Positions 31,001-38,790 are shown, numbered from the stretch's first letter. The stretch: 64,000 bases of DNA from Planctomycetota bacterium (GCA_022703445.1 JAKLDR010000011.1:1-64000), one strand, 5' to 3'. Made by a program: numbers and translations. The notes: generated by a model from the sequence alone, not told the origin.

Positions 31001-32915
31001 GGAGCTGTCCGGCGCCGGACCGATCAGCCTGACCGCCAGGGCCTCCGGCACCAAGGGCCGGATCCTGCTGACCGTCGGTCTCGACGCCGACAAGGCGGCG
31101 GTGAACTTCACGGGCCTGATCAACAAGCCGGCCGGAGTCGCCGCCCGCGTGGCCCTCGACGGCCAGCTCCAGTTCGACGCCGAGAGCCGCCCGCTGCGCA
31201 TCTCCAAGCTGGAGGCCAGGCTGGGCGAACTGCTGGTCACCGGCTCGGGCTCCGCGGCCATGGACATGACCCAGGTCGACGTGGCCCTGAACGTCCCCAA
31301 GTTCGCGCCGGAGAGCGTCCGGGCCATGTTCCCGCCTCTGGCCGAGTTCGCCTTCGGCGGCAAGATCGAGCTCTCCGGCCTGAAGCTGGCCGGGAACGTC
31401 AAGGAGGTTCTGGACAGCAAGGCGGACATCTTCGCCGGCCGCCTGGCCGGACTCACTTTCGGCGGCAAGGCCGGCCTAGAGGACCTGAGCTTCGAGTGCT
31501 CCCAGCTGCCGAACATGCGGCTGCGGGCCAGCGGACCCGTCGAGGTCGACACCGCCGCGGTGAAGCTCGACGGGCTCTCCGCCGGCATCGTCCACAAGCG
31601 GACCCAGCAGGAGGCCAGGCTCACGGTGGTCGCCGGCCAGGTGACCTCGGCAGTCAAGGACGGCCGGCTGCTGACCGACCTGGGCAAGCTCTGCATCAGC
31701 CGCCTGGACGTGGTCTGCCCGGAGGCCAAGGTCCACGAGATACTGCTGGCCATGGAGGCGCCGCCGGCTCCGGCCAAGCCAAAGGCGCCCTCCCCCGCCC
31801 CGCCCGCTGCGGCCCCGGCGGCCCCCGCGCCCAGACCCGCGCAGCCGCCCGCCGGCAAGGCTCCGGCCGCGGCCAAGCCGTACGACTTCCTGGCCGGCTA
31901 TGTCATCAAGGACAGCACCATCCGGGTCGGCCGGGTCAGCTACCTGAACTACGTGCTGACCGACCTGACCGGAACTCTCGCGCTCAAGGACAACGTCGCC
32001 AACGTCACCGACTTCAAGGCCAAGGCCTACAAGGGCGACGTGTCCGGCCGGGTCAGCGCCGATCTCAACGTGCCGAACATCGCCCACACCGTCGACCTCC
32101 GGCCGACCGGGGTGGACGTCAACGCCGCCGCCACCGAGATCATGGCCTACAAGGACATCTTCCACGGCAGGGTCTCCGGCTCGGTCACCTGGGCCGGCGT
32201 CGGCTACAAGCCCGGCGAGTTCGCCTCGCTCGACGGCCGCGTCCAGGTGCGCTACGACGAGCCGGTGGTCCGCAACATCGAGAAGTTCCCTCCGCTGCGC
32301 GAGGCGGTCAAGTCGTTCGGCGGGGATCTCTTCCTCCCCGAGTTCCTCAAGGCCATCAACGCCACCGAGTTCAAGTTCGTCCCGACCGAACTGACCCTGG
32401 CGCTGGAGGCGATTGACGGCAAACCGGTGATCCGCGCCAAGGACAAGACCATGCTCCGCACCGTGGAGGCCGACCCGCTGGAGGTCGGCCTGCTCGGGGG
32501 GATATGGCTGTTCCCCGACGCCAAGGGCGAATTCCCCTTCATGGACAACACCCGCATGTACGTGCAGCGCCTGCCTGGCCGGTGGCTGGACCAGATGAAC
32601 GTCGACGGGCTGGTCCCCAAGGGCGCCCGGACCGACAAGACGGCCAAGGCCCTGCGCGACGCCCTGCAGGACGAGCTCAAGGCCGGCAAGGCCTTCCTCA
32701 CCTTCGCCGGCACGGTTCAGAACCCGCAGGTCGACAACTCCGGGTTCGCCAAGAACGTCCTGAAGGTGATCGCCAACGTCGGTCTGGACATCGGCCTGGA
32801 CATACTCAAGCAGCACCTGGACGGCAAAGACGACAAGAAGAAGGACCCCGACAAGAAGAAGAAGGATGACTCCAACCCGCTGGAGGATTTGATCAGGAAG
32901 AAGCTGAAGCCCTGA
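28077..32915 (+). CDS. FHA domain fused to giant AsmA-family envelope protein
   Basis: 1612 residues. Residues 1-105 form an FHA domain (ELKIGSSPDCQVRAEG, VASHHARLVVRKG, a phosphothreonine-binding fold). After a short linker there is one membrane helix (about 120-140, AAAFILLIVLIIALIPVIL), then the AsmA start SEARVKQKLEDVLEEKLQRD and a long repetitive beta-rich body (LDGITVSAAVTDF-type repeats). Near residues 1226-1262 is an Ala/Pro linker, and the end is Lys-rich. AsmA/TamB-type proteins bridge the periplasm and move lipids to the outer membrane. The FHA side would be cytoplasmic and could couple the bridge to Ser/Thr kinase signalling. The ATG is preceded by GGAG. Two convergent STAS-like genes follow. 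Confidence 0.88.
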   Translation: MPLYRLLAPTGSIPLAGGELKIGSSPDCQVRAEGPDVASHHARLVVRKGLMPLVIPCSASCQVFVDGHEVAGQAELKPGATLRVGTSEFHLELSSDAAPADAPRGPLWKRLVRWALYSAAAFILLIVLIIALIPVILSEARVKQKLEDVLEEKLQRDVNIDAVELDLLHGLKIRGLEVKNKEGFNTDQPFLQISEVDVRVEVWPFLTSRFGRLSGSVTVRDPKVYLERDARDGTFNTIGMFEGRKPAATGGSDGKDAGKAAAGRDPKEAAGAPLGPITNLNFRLAVENGSITFEDHRAKASGRLDGITVSAAVTDFDVPELRGSVSYDLSLASPQGAHPGRLQVRGATDLDLAAAPGRNALGMDIEKLSGELVNVNVQDLDLGELARFLDRPAPGAVSLQLVVKPVASRPLTMGINGKLDIPQIDAVALGLGSQQVPGAGAALAVDGQVELETGSAALTLDGTSALWKKLGARLQVRELPALALVAGQRSGSAPAGAVQFDFQATADIATLTGRDFGKLFGAKAPIAGTFSLSIKADGPVGDLPVSTELALKGITVPPEYTDGKPLPAEDLGLSVASRLALDPATLAFRRVSAEATITSAAVTGKLTNGLYAAAASGAPLQLGGEIAFKASFRKVLDRYQQILPALPPLDEELSLTASARSDKGPIALRAELESRQAGAKPDPIKLTAEARLGSGAELSFEDLVLTAKTPESKALDFRAAGQVLRASSAAPELSLQFGCPQTDLSALKARLEPILRLAGERAGRLDVRGQMTLSGGEIKGSPAGKMTVKLTLDLAGLEVSGLGADAKQGVKDSRMRLDLNADLEPAKRSLTARTVSLTSSICNLNLAGEVRDWGKLLGEYKFSLDADAEKTAALLGALGLIDPGLAPRGKASIALSADTRDGTISLERFLIDTDLVTVQISPGQLKGFQVEKIGDDPSKFAQAFDGLSGELVLEKCLMDVAALGKLRDTVPAIPRELSGAGPISLTARASGTKGRILLTVGLDADKAAVNFTGLINKPAGVAARVALDGQLQFDAESRPLRISKLEARLGELLVTGSGSAAMDMTQVDVALNVPKFAPESVRAMFPPLAEFAFGGKIELSGLKLAGNVKEVLDSKADIFAGRLAGLTFGGKAGLEDLSFECSQLPNMRLRASGPVEVDTAAVKLDGLSAGIVHKRTQQEARLTVVAGQVTSAVKDGRLLTDLGKLCISRLDVVCPEAKVHEILLAMEAPPAPAKPKAPSPAPPAAAPAAPAPRPAQPPAGKAPAAAKPYDFLAGYVIKDSTIRVGRVSYLNYVLTDLTGTLALKDNVANVTDFKAKAYKGDVSGRVSADLNVPNIAHTVDLRPTGVDVNAAATEIMAYKDIFHGRVSGSVTWAGVGYKPGEFASLDGRVQVRYDEPVVRNIEKFPPLREAVKSFGGDLFLPEFLKAINATEFKFVPTELTLALEAIDGKPVIRAKDKTMLRTVEADPLEVGLLGGIWLFPDAKGEFPFMDNTRMYVQRLPGRWLDQMNVDGLVPKGARTDKTAKALRDALQDELKAGKAFLTFAGTVQNPQVDNSGFAKNVLKVIANVGLDIGLDILKQHLDGKDDKKKDPDKKKKDDSNPLEDLIRKKLKP

Positions 32916-32931
32916 GCGCCGGGGCGCGCGG

Positions 32932-33327
32932 TCAGTCCCCGCACCCCTCCGGCAGCCCCAGCCACGCCCGGGCGTCCCGGGCGTCGTCGAACACCCGGAT
33001 CTCGCGCATCCCGCCGGGGATGGATTCCCGCAGCGCCTTGAAGATGTGCATGCCGGTGCGGGCCAGGGCGCTGCCGGCCACCAGCGCCATCCGGCTGCAG
33101 ACCGGCGCGTCTATAGCGTGGCCCCTCCTGGCCAGTTCGCGGATGTCCTCCACGGACACGTCCGCGCGGCTCGCATCGCTGAAGTCCATCAACTCGGCGA
33201 AACCGGCCACGGCCGGGTCCGTCCAGACTCTGGCCTGGTACTCCAGGATGTCCCGTCCGGTCACCCGGCCGCGCAGGTGGGAGACCACGGCGCGCTCCTT
33301 TGGATAGATGCGGTAGTCGACGCCCAC
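32932..33327 (-). CDS. STAS/SEC14-like small protein (second of tandem pair)
   Basis: 131 residues, likely from GTG 33327, which has TGAGGG 5 nt upstream; longer starts would overlap the upstream gene. The pattern DYRIYPKERAVVSHLRGRVT, ELMDFSDASRADVSVEDIRE and IRVFDDARDARAWLGL is that of SpoIIAA-like/STAS folds: strand, amphipathic helices, Asp-rich loop, terminal AxxWLGL. It is a clear paralogue of the gene just upstream (33335-33730) but diverged. Function unknown; such proteins may bind lipids or partner proteins. Confidence 0.72.
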   Translation of the reverse strand: MGVDYRIYPKERAVVSHLRGRVTGRDILEYQARVWTDPAVAGFAELMDFSDASRADVSVEDIRELARRGHAIDAPVCSRMALVAGSALARTGMHIFKALRESIPGGMREIRVFDDARDARAWLGLPEGCGD

Positions 33328-33334
33328 GCGGCCC

Positions 33335-33730
33335 TCAGGCCTCGTCCGGCAGCCCAAGCCAGGCGCGGGCGTCGGCGAGCCGATCGAAGACCCGGACCTC
33401 CCTCGCGCAGCCCTGAAAGGACTCCCGGGCCGCCTTGTAGACGTGCACGCCAGTGACGGCTATCGGCCCGACCGCGACCAGCGCCATGCGCGACGGCACG
33501 GCCCCGTCGATGACGTGCGAGCGGGCGGCCAGCTCGCGCAGCTGCTCCACGGACACGTCGGTCCGGACCGCCGATGTGAAATCCAGGAGCACGTCGAATT
33601 CGGACACGGCCTCGTCGCCCCAGACTTCCTGCTGGTAGCGCAGGATCTCCGCGCCGGAGATCTGGCCGCTGAACGTGGTTGCGACCACCCTCCGGCCGCG
33701 ATCGATGACAGTTCCAATGCCCATCGCCAC
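33335..33730 (-). CDS. STAS/SEC14-like small protein (first of tandem pair)
   Basis: 131 residues from GTG 33730 (an ATG two codons later is also possible). It shares the layout of its neighbour: GTVIDRGRRVVATTFSGQIS, VLLDFTSAVRTDVSVEQLRE, and the ending VRVFDRLADARAWLGLPDE. The DVSVEQ/DVSVED and ARAWLGLP blocks are nearly identical in both, so they arose by duplication. The two genes are 7 nt apart and surely co-transcribed. No catalytic motif is visible. Confidence 0.75.
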   Translation of the reverse strand: MAMGIGTVIDRGRRVVATTFSGQISGAEILRYQQEVWGDEAVSEFDVLLDFTSAVRTDVSVEQLRELAARSHVIDGAVPSRMALVAVGPIAVTGVHVYKAARESFQGCAREVRVFDRLADARAWLGLPDEA

Positions 33731-33813
33731 CGGATGTTACACTCCGAAGTCCCGGTTGGCAAGGGACTTGCCGCCGCCTGTCCGGCCGCGCACCGGAATT
33801 GCGGGATTCCCGC

Positions 33814-33846
33814 TTGACCGGCGCCTATATTAGCATATTATAATAT
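33814..33846 (+). promoter_or_regulatory. Promoter and candidate operator of the arsR gene
   Basis: -35 TTGACC (33814-33819) with -10 TATTAT (33836-33841, 16-bp spacer) or TATAAT (33839-33844, 19 bp). A perfect 12-bp palindrome ATATTATAATAT (33835-33846) covers the -10, in an AT-rich patch unlike the surrounding DNA; this fits an ArsR-type operator and suggests autoregulation. Confidence 0.6.
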
Positions 33847-33870
33847 CCGAACACTCAACAGGAGCCCACC

Positions 33871-34167
33871 ATGCTCACCAGACCGCAACTGGAAGCCGCC
33901 GCACGCGTCCTGGGCGCCATGGCCCACCCCCTGCGCCTGGGCATCCTTCAGGTGCTCGCCGACGGGGAGAAGACCGTCACCGAGCTCTACGGGAAACTGG
34001 ACTGCAGCCAGCCGCTGATGTCGCAGCAGCTGCGTCTGCTCGAGGCCCAGAACCTGGTGCAGGCGCGCAAGGAAGGCGCCTCCCGGTACTATTCCATCCG
34101 AAACGACGACTTCCTGAAGCTCTTCGCCTGCATGGAGAACCATCTCCGGCAGTACTTCAGGGTCTGA
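33871..34167 (+). CDS. ArsR-family transcriptional regulator with two cysteines
   Basis: 98-residue winged-helix repressor. The HTH and wing are typical: MAHPLRLGILQVLADGEKTV, QPLMSQQLRLLEAQNLVQAR, KEGASRYYSI. It lacks the CxC metal site of ArsR/SmtB; instead there are just two cysteines, Cys45 before the recognition helix and Cys87 in the C-terminal helix. Persulfide sensors such as BigR/SqrR also use two distant cysteines. Together with the persulfide-handling fusion 22 nt downstream this suggests a reactive-sulfur sensor (inference). SD AGGAG precedes the ATG. Confidence 0.9.
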   Translation: MLTRPQLEAAARVLGAMAHPLRLGILQVLADGEKTVTELYGKLDCSQPLMSQQLRLLEAQNLVQARKEGASRYYSIRNDDFLKLFACMENHLRQYFRV

Positions 34168-34189
34168 GCATCCAGAGAGGGACGGGACC

Positions 34190-36697
34190 ATGGGCATGAA
34201 ACTGATCGTGGTCGGCGGTGTGGCCGGTGGCGCAAGCGCCGCGGCCCGGGCCCGCCGACTGAGCGAGGACGCCGAGATCCTGATGTTCGAGCGCGGGGAG
34301 TTCATCTCCTTCGCCAACTGCGGTCTGCCCTATCACGTCGGTGGGGTCATCCCCGAGCGCTCCGACCTGATGCTCATGACCCCGGAGGGCTTCAGGCGCC
34401 GCACCAACATCGAGGTGCGCACCCGCCAGGAGGTCACGGCCATCGACCGCGCCCGCAAGACCGTGACGGTCCGCAACCTGGAGACCGGCGGGAGCTACGA
34501 GGAACGTTACGACGCGCTCATTCTCGCCACCGGCTCGAGCCCGGTGCGCCCTCCCCTGCCCGGAGCCGACGACCCCGACGTCATGCAGCTCTGGACCATT
34601 CCGGACATGGACCGGATCGTGTCCCGCGTCAAGGCCGGGGCGCGGCGCGCGGTGGTCATCGGCGCCGGGTTCATCGGTCTGGAGGTCGCCGAGAACCTCC
34701 GCGAGCGGGGCCTGGAGGTTGACCTCGTCGAGATGCTGCCCCAGGTGCTGCCCACCCTGGACGCGGAGATGGCCGGGCCGCTGGCCGCCGAGCTTGCCGC
34801 CCGCGGAATCCGGCTGCACCTCGGCGCCAGGGTCACCGGCATCAACCGCCCGTCGGCCCCGGATACTGCCGGCAGGGAAATCCGGGTCTGCCTGGACGGC
34901 GGCACCGAACTTCCGGCCGACTTCGTCATCCTTTCCGTGGGCGTAAGGCCCAACTCCGAGCTCGCCGCCGCGGCCGGGCTGCCCCTCTCCGAGCGCAGGG
35001 GCGTGGTGGTCGACGAGCGCATGCGCACCAGCGACCCGGCCATCTACGCCGTGGGCGACGTCGTCGCCGTGAACAACCTGGTCACCGGCAAGCCCGCCCA
35101 GATACCGCTGGCCGGACCGGCCAACCGCCAGGGCCGGATCGCCGCCGAGAACGTCTTTGGCCGGAGGACGGCCTACAAGGGCAGCCTGGGTACCGCGGTC
35201 GTCAAGGTCTTCGGCCTGACCGCGGCCTCGGCGGGCCTCACCGAGCGCCAGCTCCGGGCCGAAGGGTTGAAACACGAGAGGATCTACCTGCACCCCCTGT
35301 CGCACGCCGGCTACTACCCCGGCGCCCAGGCCATGCACCTCAAGCTGCTCTTCTCGCCGGAGGGCAAGGTGCTCGGCGTTCAGGCCGTCGGCCGCGAGGG
35401 CGTCGACAAGCGCGTTGACGTCATCGCCACCGCCATGCGCGGGGGGCTCACCGTCTACGACCTCGAGGAGCTGGAGCTGGCCTACGCCCCGCCCTACGGC
35501 TCGGCCAAGGACCCGGTCAACTTCGCGGGCATGGTCGCCGCCAACGTCCTGCGGGGCGACAGCCGGGTGAGCCACGCCGGCGCCATCCCCCAGGGCGCCT
35601 TCCTGCTCGACGTCCGCGAACCGGCCGAGCACGCCGCTGGACACCTCCCCGGCTCGACGCTCATTCCGCTCGGACAGCTCCGCGGCCGGCTCAGGGAGCT
35701 GCCTCGCGACCGGCACATAGTGGTCTACTGCAAGGTGGGACTGCGCGGATACCTGGCCGAGCGCATCCTCAGGCAGCAGGGCTTCGACTGTTCGAACCTC
35801 AGCGGCGGCATGACCACCTGGAAGCTCTTCAACCCCGAACCGCCAAAGGCTGTGCCGGCCGCCCCCGACTCGCCGTCGGGCGGCTGCTGCCCTGGCGGAG
35901 CGGCGTCAGGCGGGGCCGCACCGGCCCCGGGGAGGTCCCTTCAAGGAGCGCCCGGGGCCGTGAGGCAGCTGGACCTCAGCGGCCTGCAGTGCCCCGGCCC
36001 GATCGTTCGCCTCAGCCAGGAGATCGAGAGGATGGCCGTCGGCGAGGAGGTGGGCCTCAAGGCCCAGCCCGCCTTCGGTCCGGATCTGGCCGCCTGGTGC
36101 CGTTCGGCCGGCCACGAGGTGGTCGCGCAGGACTGCGCCTGCGGCCTGCTCACCGCCAGGGTGCGGAAGTGCGCCCGGCCCGAAGCCGGATGCTGCTCTG
36201 CAGGGCCCGCCGCCGGCGCGGGGAGCGACAGCGCGGCCATCGTCTGCTTCAGCAACGACCTCGACAAGGTCATGGCCGCCTTCATCATCGCCACGGGCCT
36301 GGCCACCCTCGGGACCAGGGTGAAGATGTTCTTCACCTTCTGGGGGCTGAACGTCCTGCGCAAGGAGGCCCCCCCGCCGGTCAGGAAGGACCTCCTCAGC
36401 CGCATGTTCGGCTGGATGATGCCGCGCGGCGCCAGGAAGCTTGCGCTCTCCAAGATGCACATGGCGGGCATGGGCACGGCCATGATGAAGCACGTCATGG
36501 CCAAGAAGAACGTCTCCGCCCTGCCGGAGCTCATCACCAAGGCCCGGGAGCTCGGCGTCAAGTTCATCGCCTGCGACATGGCCATGGACGTCATGGGCAT
36601 GAAACGCGAGGAACTGCTCGACTCGGTCGACGAGGTCGCCGGCGTGGCCACCTTCGCGGCCCTGGCCAGGGAGAGCGGGACGGTGCTGTTCATCTAG
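34190..36697 (+). CDS. CoA-disulfide-reductase-like / rhodanese / TusA / DsrE four-part fusion
   Basis: 835 residues in four modules. (1) FAD/NAD(P)H pyridine-nucleotide disulfide reductase, about 1-445, with VVGGVAGGASAAARARR and the single redox Cys44 in SFANCGLPYHVGG, as in CoADR. (2) Rhodanese, about 460-555, catalytic Cys ~514 in VVYCKVGLRGY. (3) TusA, about 590-660, CPGP with Cys ~601. (4) DsrE/DsrF-like, about 680-835, VCFSNDLDKVMAAFIIATGL. Linkers carry Cys pairs (GGCCPGG, AGCCS). Such fusions pass persulfide sulfur between domains and reduce it with NAD(P)H. It is co-transcribed with the arsR gene. Confidence 0.95.
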   Translation: MGMKLIVVGGVAGGASAAARARRLSEDAEILMFERGEFISFANCGLPYHVGGVIPERSDLMLMTPEGFRRRTNIEVRTRQEVTAIDRARKTVTVRNLETGGSYEERYDALILATGSSPVRPPLPGADDPDVMQLWTIPDMDRIVSRVKAGARRAVVIGAGFIGLEVAENLRERGLEVDLVEMLPQVLPTLDAEMAGPLAAELAARGIRLHLGARVTGINRPSAPDTAGREIRVCLDGGTELPADFVILSVGVRPNSELAAAAGLPLSERRGVVVDERMRTSDPAIYAVGDVVAVNNLVTGKPAQIPLAGPANRQGRIAAENVFGRRTAYKGSLGTAVVKVFGLTAASAGLTERQLRAEGLKHERIYLHPLSHAGYYPGAQAMHLKLLFSPEGKVLGVQAVGREGVDKRVDVIATAMRGGLTVYDLEELELAYAPPYGSAKDPVNFAGMVAANVLRGDSRVSHAGAIPQGAFLLDVREPAEHAAGHLPGSTLIPLGQLRGRLRELPRDRHIVVYCKVGLRGYLAERILRQQGFDCSNLSGGMTTWKLFNPEPPKAVPAAPDSPSGGCCPGGAASGGAAPAPGRSLQGAPGAVRQLDLSGLQCPGPIVRLSQEIERMAVGEEVGLKAQPAFGPDLAAWCRSAGHEVVAQDCACGLLTARVRKCARPEAGCCSAGPAAGAGSDSAAIVCFSNDLDKVMAAFIIATGLATLGTRVKMFFTFWGLNVLRKEAPPPVRKDLLSRMFGWMMPRGARKLALSKMHMAGMGTAMMKHVMAKKNVSALPELITKARELGVKFIACDMAMDVMGMKREELLDSVDEVAGVATFAALARESGTVLFI

Positions 36698-36739
36698 GGC
36701 AGGAAGGTGCGGGGATTCCCCATTGCATCATCGAGCCTT

Positions 36740-36766
36740 CTGAAGAGCGGAATCGCCCTTCTTCAG
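36740..36766. terminator. Possible bidirectional terminator between convergent genes
   Basis: CTGAAGA (36740-36746) can pair with TCTTCAG (36760-36766) around a GC-containing loop. It sits between the end of the sulfur fusion and the end of the small minus-strand gene. The T tracts are poor. Confidence 0.3.
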
Positions 36767-36769
36767 CGG

Positions 36770-37303
36770 CTATTCGGTGTTGCCGAGCCACCCGCACGAC
36801 CAATCAGGGTCTCTCTGGCGCGGGACCGCGCCGTTCCAGTAGGAGCGGTTCTTGGCGAAGAGGTCTTCCTGCCTCGCGCCCTCCAACTGACGGACCAGCA
36901 GTTGCCGCTGGTAGTCCGGCAGAGGGAGTCTTCTTGCGTCTTTCAGGCTGTCCTCGCTGGACAAGCGCTGAAACGCCGGGAAGATCTGCCCTTCGCAGAA
37001 CTCGCGGAGGCGGCTCAGGCATGAGTCAACAGCGGCGTCCCCTATTCAAAATGCGAAGCTGGTGCCTTTGCCGTTGAGCACATAGTGCAGGTGGTGGCAG
37101 TCGCAGTTGTACGGGGCTACACCGTATCTGACCAACAGGGCGTCGCTCTGGCCGTCGCGGAAGATGTCGACGACCTGCGCGAAGGTGGGAAGCGCCCTGG
37201 CGCTTCGACCAGTGCGAATTGACCGCCAGCCGCTCCTGGTCAGGAACTCCTGATGCTCTCGCACGATCCTGCGCGCCGCCTTGAACTTGCTGCCCCTGGT
37301 CAT
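36770..37303 (-). pseudogene. Small gene interrupted by an in-frame UGA (broken gene or readthrough)
   Basis: From ATG 37303, overlapping the upstream stop by ATGA, 85 codons encode MTRGSKFKAARRIVREHQEF, then a cysteine/histidine cluster NCDCHHLHYVLNGKG, ending at UGA (37046-37048). The same frame stays open for 91 more codons to TAG at 36770, with plausible protein sequence (CLSRLREFCEGQIFPAFQRL, QDP-like WNGAVPRQRDPDWSCGW). Either the gene has a nonsense mutation, or UGA is read through, or there are two proteins, the second starting at TTG 36964. No selenocysteine hairpin was obvious. The DNA is less GC-rich than average. No family recognised. Confidence 0.55.
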
Positions 37304-38790
37304 GGTTCACCTAGGCCCGGCAACCCGGCGCGTTTCCTGTGAACGGCCCGCCCATTGTCGGTCAGCCGGTACTTTTGCATCCGGCTGTTGGGCTTCGCCG
37401 GTATTGTCATTTCGACAAGCCCCTGTGCCACTGCCGGTTGCTGGTAGTGTTCCCGGAAATGTTTCTCATCGTTCAGCCCCAACTGGGCTTGGATTTCTCT
37501 GCGCCCCATTTCTCCCTGAATGGCCGCCAGCATCTTCACGACTTCGGGGGTGACTTCGGGGGTGACTTCGGGGGTGACTTCGGGGGTGGTTTCGACCTCC
37601 AAGGGCACGGTGACGGCAAAGAGATCGCCATCTTCGAACGTCGGTCTGCCCGCTCCCGGAGCATAACGGGGCAGGTACAGGTTGACTTTCCGCACACCTG
37701 AGCCGAGTTCCTCATACCGCCCGATCTGAACCATGAATTTGCAGAGCGTCGGGTTTTTGGGGTACGGGGTGAAGCGGTTCGGATCGATCCGGCCGTGGTA
37801 GTGCGGAACGTTGGGATTCTTGAACTCGACCCGGTCCCGGTAGATCGCCATCGTGGCGGGCGCAGCACTGGTGTACTCCCGATGCGCGATGATGTTGGCG
37901 ACCAGTTCCCGGAAGATGATTGAGCGCAGGCTGATACTGGTCACGCCCTCCATGTAGAAAGGGTCGTCCAGGTGCTTCTCGACGAAGCCCATGAGCAGGT
38001 CGAAGGCGTCGATCAGGTTGGTGCGAACCGTCAGACGGTCGTCATAGCGTTCGGTGTCGCGGCGGCGCAGCAGCGCGTCGAACTTGTAGCCCGGCGCGAC
38101 GCTCTGGATGGTCTCGTCAGTCCCGAACATCAGGGCGGCGGCCAGCGTGTAGCCGGGCTTGCCGGTGGAGAAGTCCTTGCGCACGAAGCCGGCGACCCTC
38201 AGCAGTTCCTCCGACGGCAACTCCGCCCACGGGTGCTGCGGCATGCGGCCCAGCATGAGTTTCCGGGCCTTCTCGAACAGCCGCGGATCAAGGTCCGGCA
38301 TGCCCAGGAACGGCAGCACGCGCTGCTCGGTGAAGAAGCTGAGCTTGCGGTTCATGAGCCCGGCGAGCTGGTTCATGCCCCTGATGCGGTAGTCGCCGTC
38401 CTGGCTGCGCAGGAATGCCGCCCCGTCCACCTCATGGACCTGGGAACTGGCCGGAACCTGCACCTTGACGATCCAGCGGTCGCCGATCTGCTCTTCGTGA
38501 GGGAAGAGCAAGTACGGTGGGTCGAGCTTCTGCGGATTGTTGGACAGGCTGGCGATCTCCGCCTTGATCCGGGCGACCGCGCCGGGGTCCACACCGGAAA
38601 CGCGCCCGTCGTCCTCCACCCCCAGCACGATGAGCCCGCCGTCCATGTTCAGGAAGGCGCAGACCGTCTCGAAGAAGCTGCCCGGCAGCCGGTTGGTGGC
38701 GCGCTTGAACTCGAGCGCCAGCCCTTCTTTTTCTCCAAAAGACCGATATGACGCGGGCGACTCTTTTACTCCTCGCCCGCGCCGCCTCAT
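37300..38790 (-). CDS. AlbA_2 (Schlafen-type) DNA-binding/ATP-binding protein
   Basis: 496 residues. The N-terminal AlbA_2 domain has LALEFKRATNRLPGSFFETV and FLNMDGGLIVLGVEDDGRVSGV. The middle and C-terminus contain an HATPase_c_4-like part: FRELVANIIAHREYTSAAPA, VEFKNPNVPHYHGRI. A four-fold Thr-Pro-Glu-Val repeat links to a winged-helix end. Such proteins are annotated as transcriptional regulators or ATP-binding proteins and often occur in mobile or defence-linked settings. The ATG overlaps the radC stop (ATGA), and its own stop overlaps the next start, giving a tightly coupled trio. Biological role uncertain. Confidence 0.85.
   Translation of the reverse strand: MRRRGRGVKESPASYRSFGEKEGLALEFKRATNRLPGSFFETVCAFLNMDGGLIVLGVEDDGRVSGVDPGAVARIKAEIASLSNNPQKLDPPYLLFPHEEQIGDRWIVKVQVPASSQVHEVDGAAFLRSQDGDYRIRGMNQLAGLMNRKLSFFTEQRVLPFLGMPDLDPRLFEKARKLMLGRMPQHPWAELPSEELLRVAGFVRKDFSTGKPGYTLAAALMFGTDETIQSVAPGYKFDALLRRRDTERYDDRLTVRTNLIDAFDLLMGFVEKHLDDPFYMEGVTSISLRSIIFRELVANIIAHREYTSAAPATMAIYRDRVEFKNPNVPHYHGRIDPNRFTPYPKNPTLCKFMVQIGRYEELGSGVRKVNLYLPRYAPGAGRPTFEDGDLFAVTVPLEVETTPEVTPEVTPEVTPEVVKMLAAIQGEMGRREIQAQLGLNDEKHFREHYQQPAVAQGLVEMTIPAKPNSRMQKYRLTDNGRAVHRKRAGLPGLGEP
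37540..37587 (-). repeat. Four tandem 12-bp repeats encoding (Thr-Pro-Glu-Val)n
   Basis: Plus-strand unit GACTTCGGGGGT occurs four times without change, encoding TPEV linkers between the ATPase-like and winged-helix parts. Perfect identity implies recent expansion or slippage; copy number is likely variable among strains. Confidence 0.85.

Noticed and set aside
36707..37024. Plus-strand ORF after the sulfur fusion
   Set aside because: It opposes the minus-strand small gene, lacks an RBS and shows no family pattern.
37046..37048. UGA as selenocysteine codon
   Set aside because: No convincing SECIS-like hairpin directly downstream and no known selenoprotein motif around it; nonsense mutation or two genes is simpler.
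37540..37587. CRISPR-like array
   Set aside because: Units are 12 bp, contiguous, without spacers, and lie inside a coding frame.
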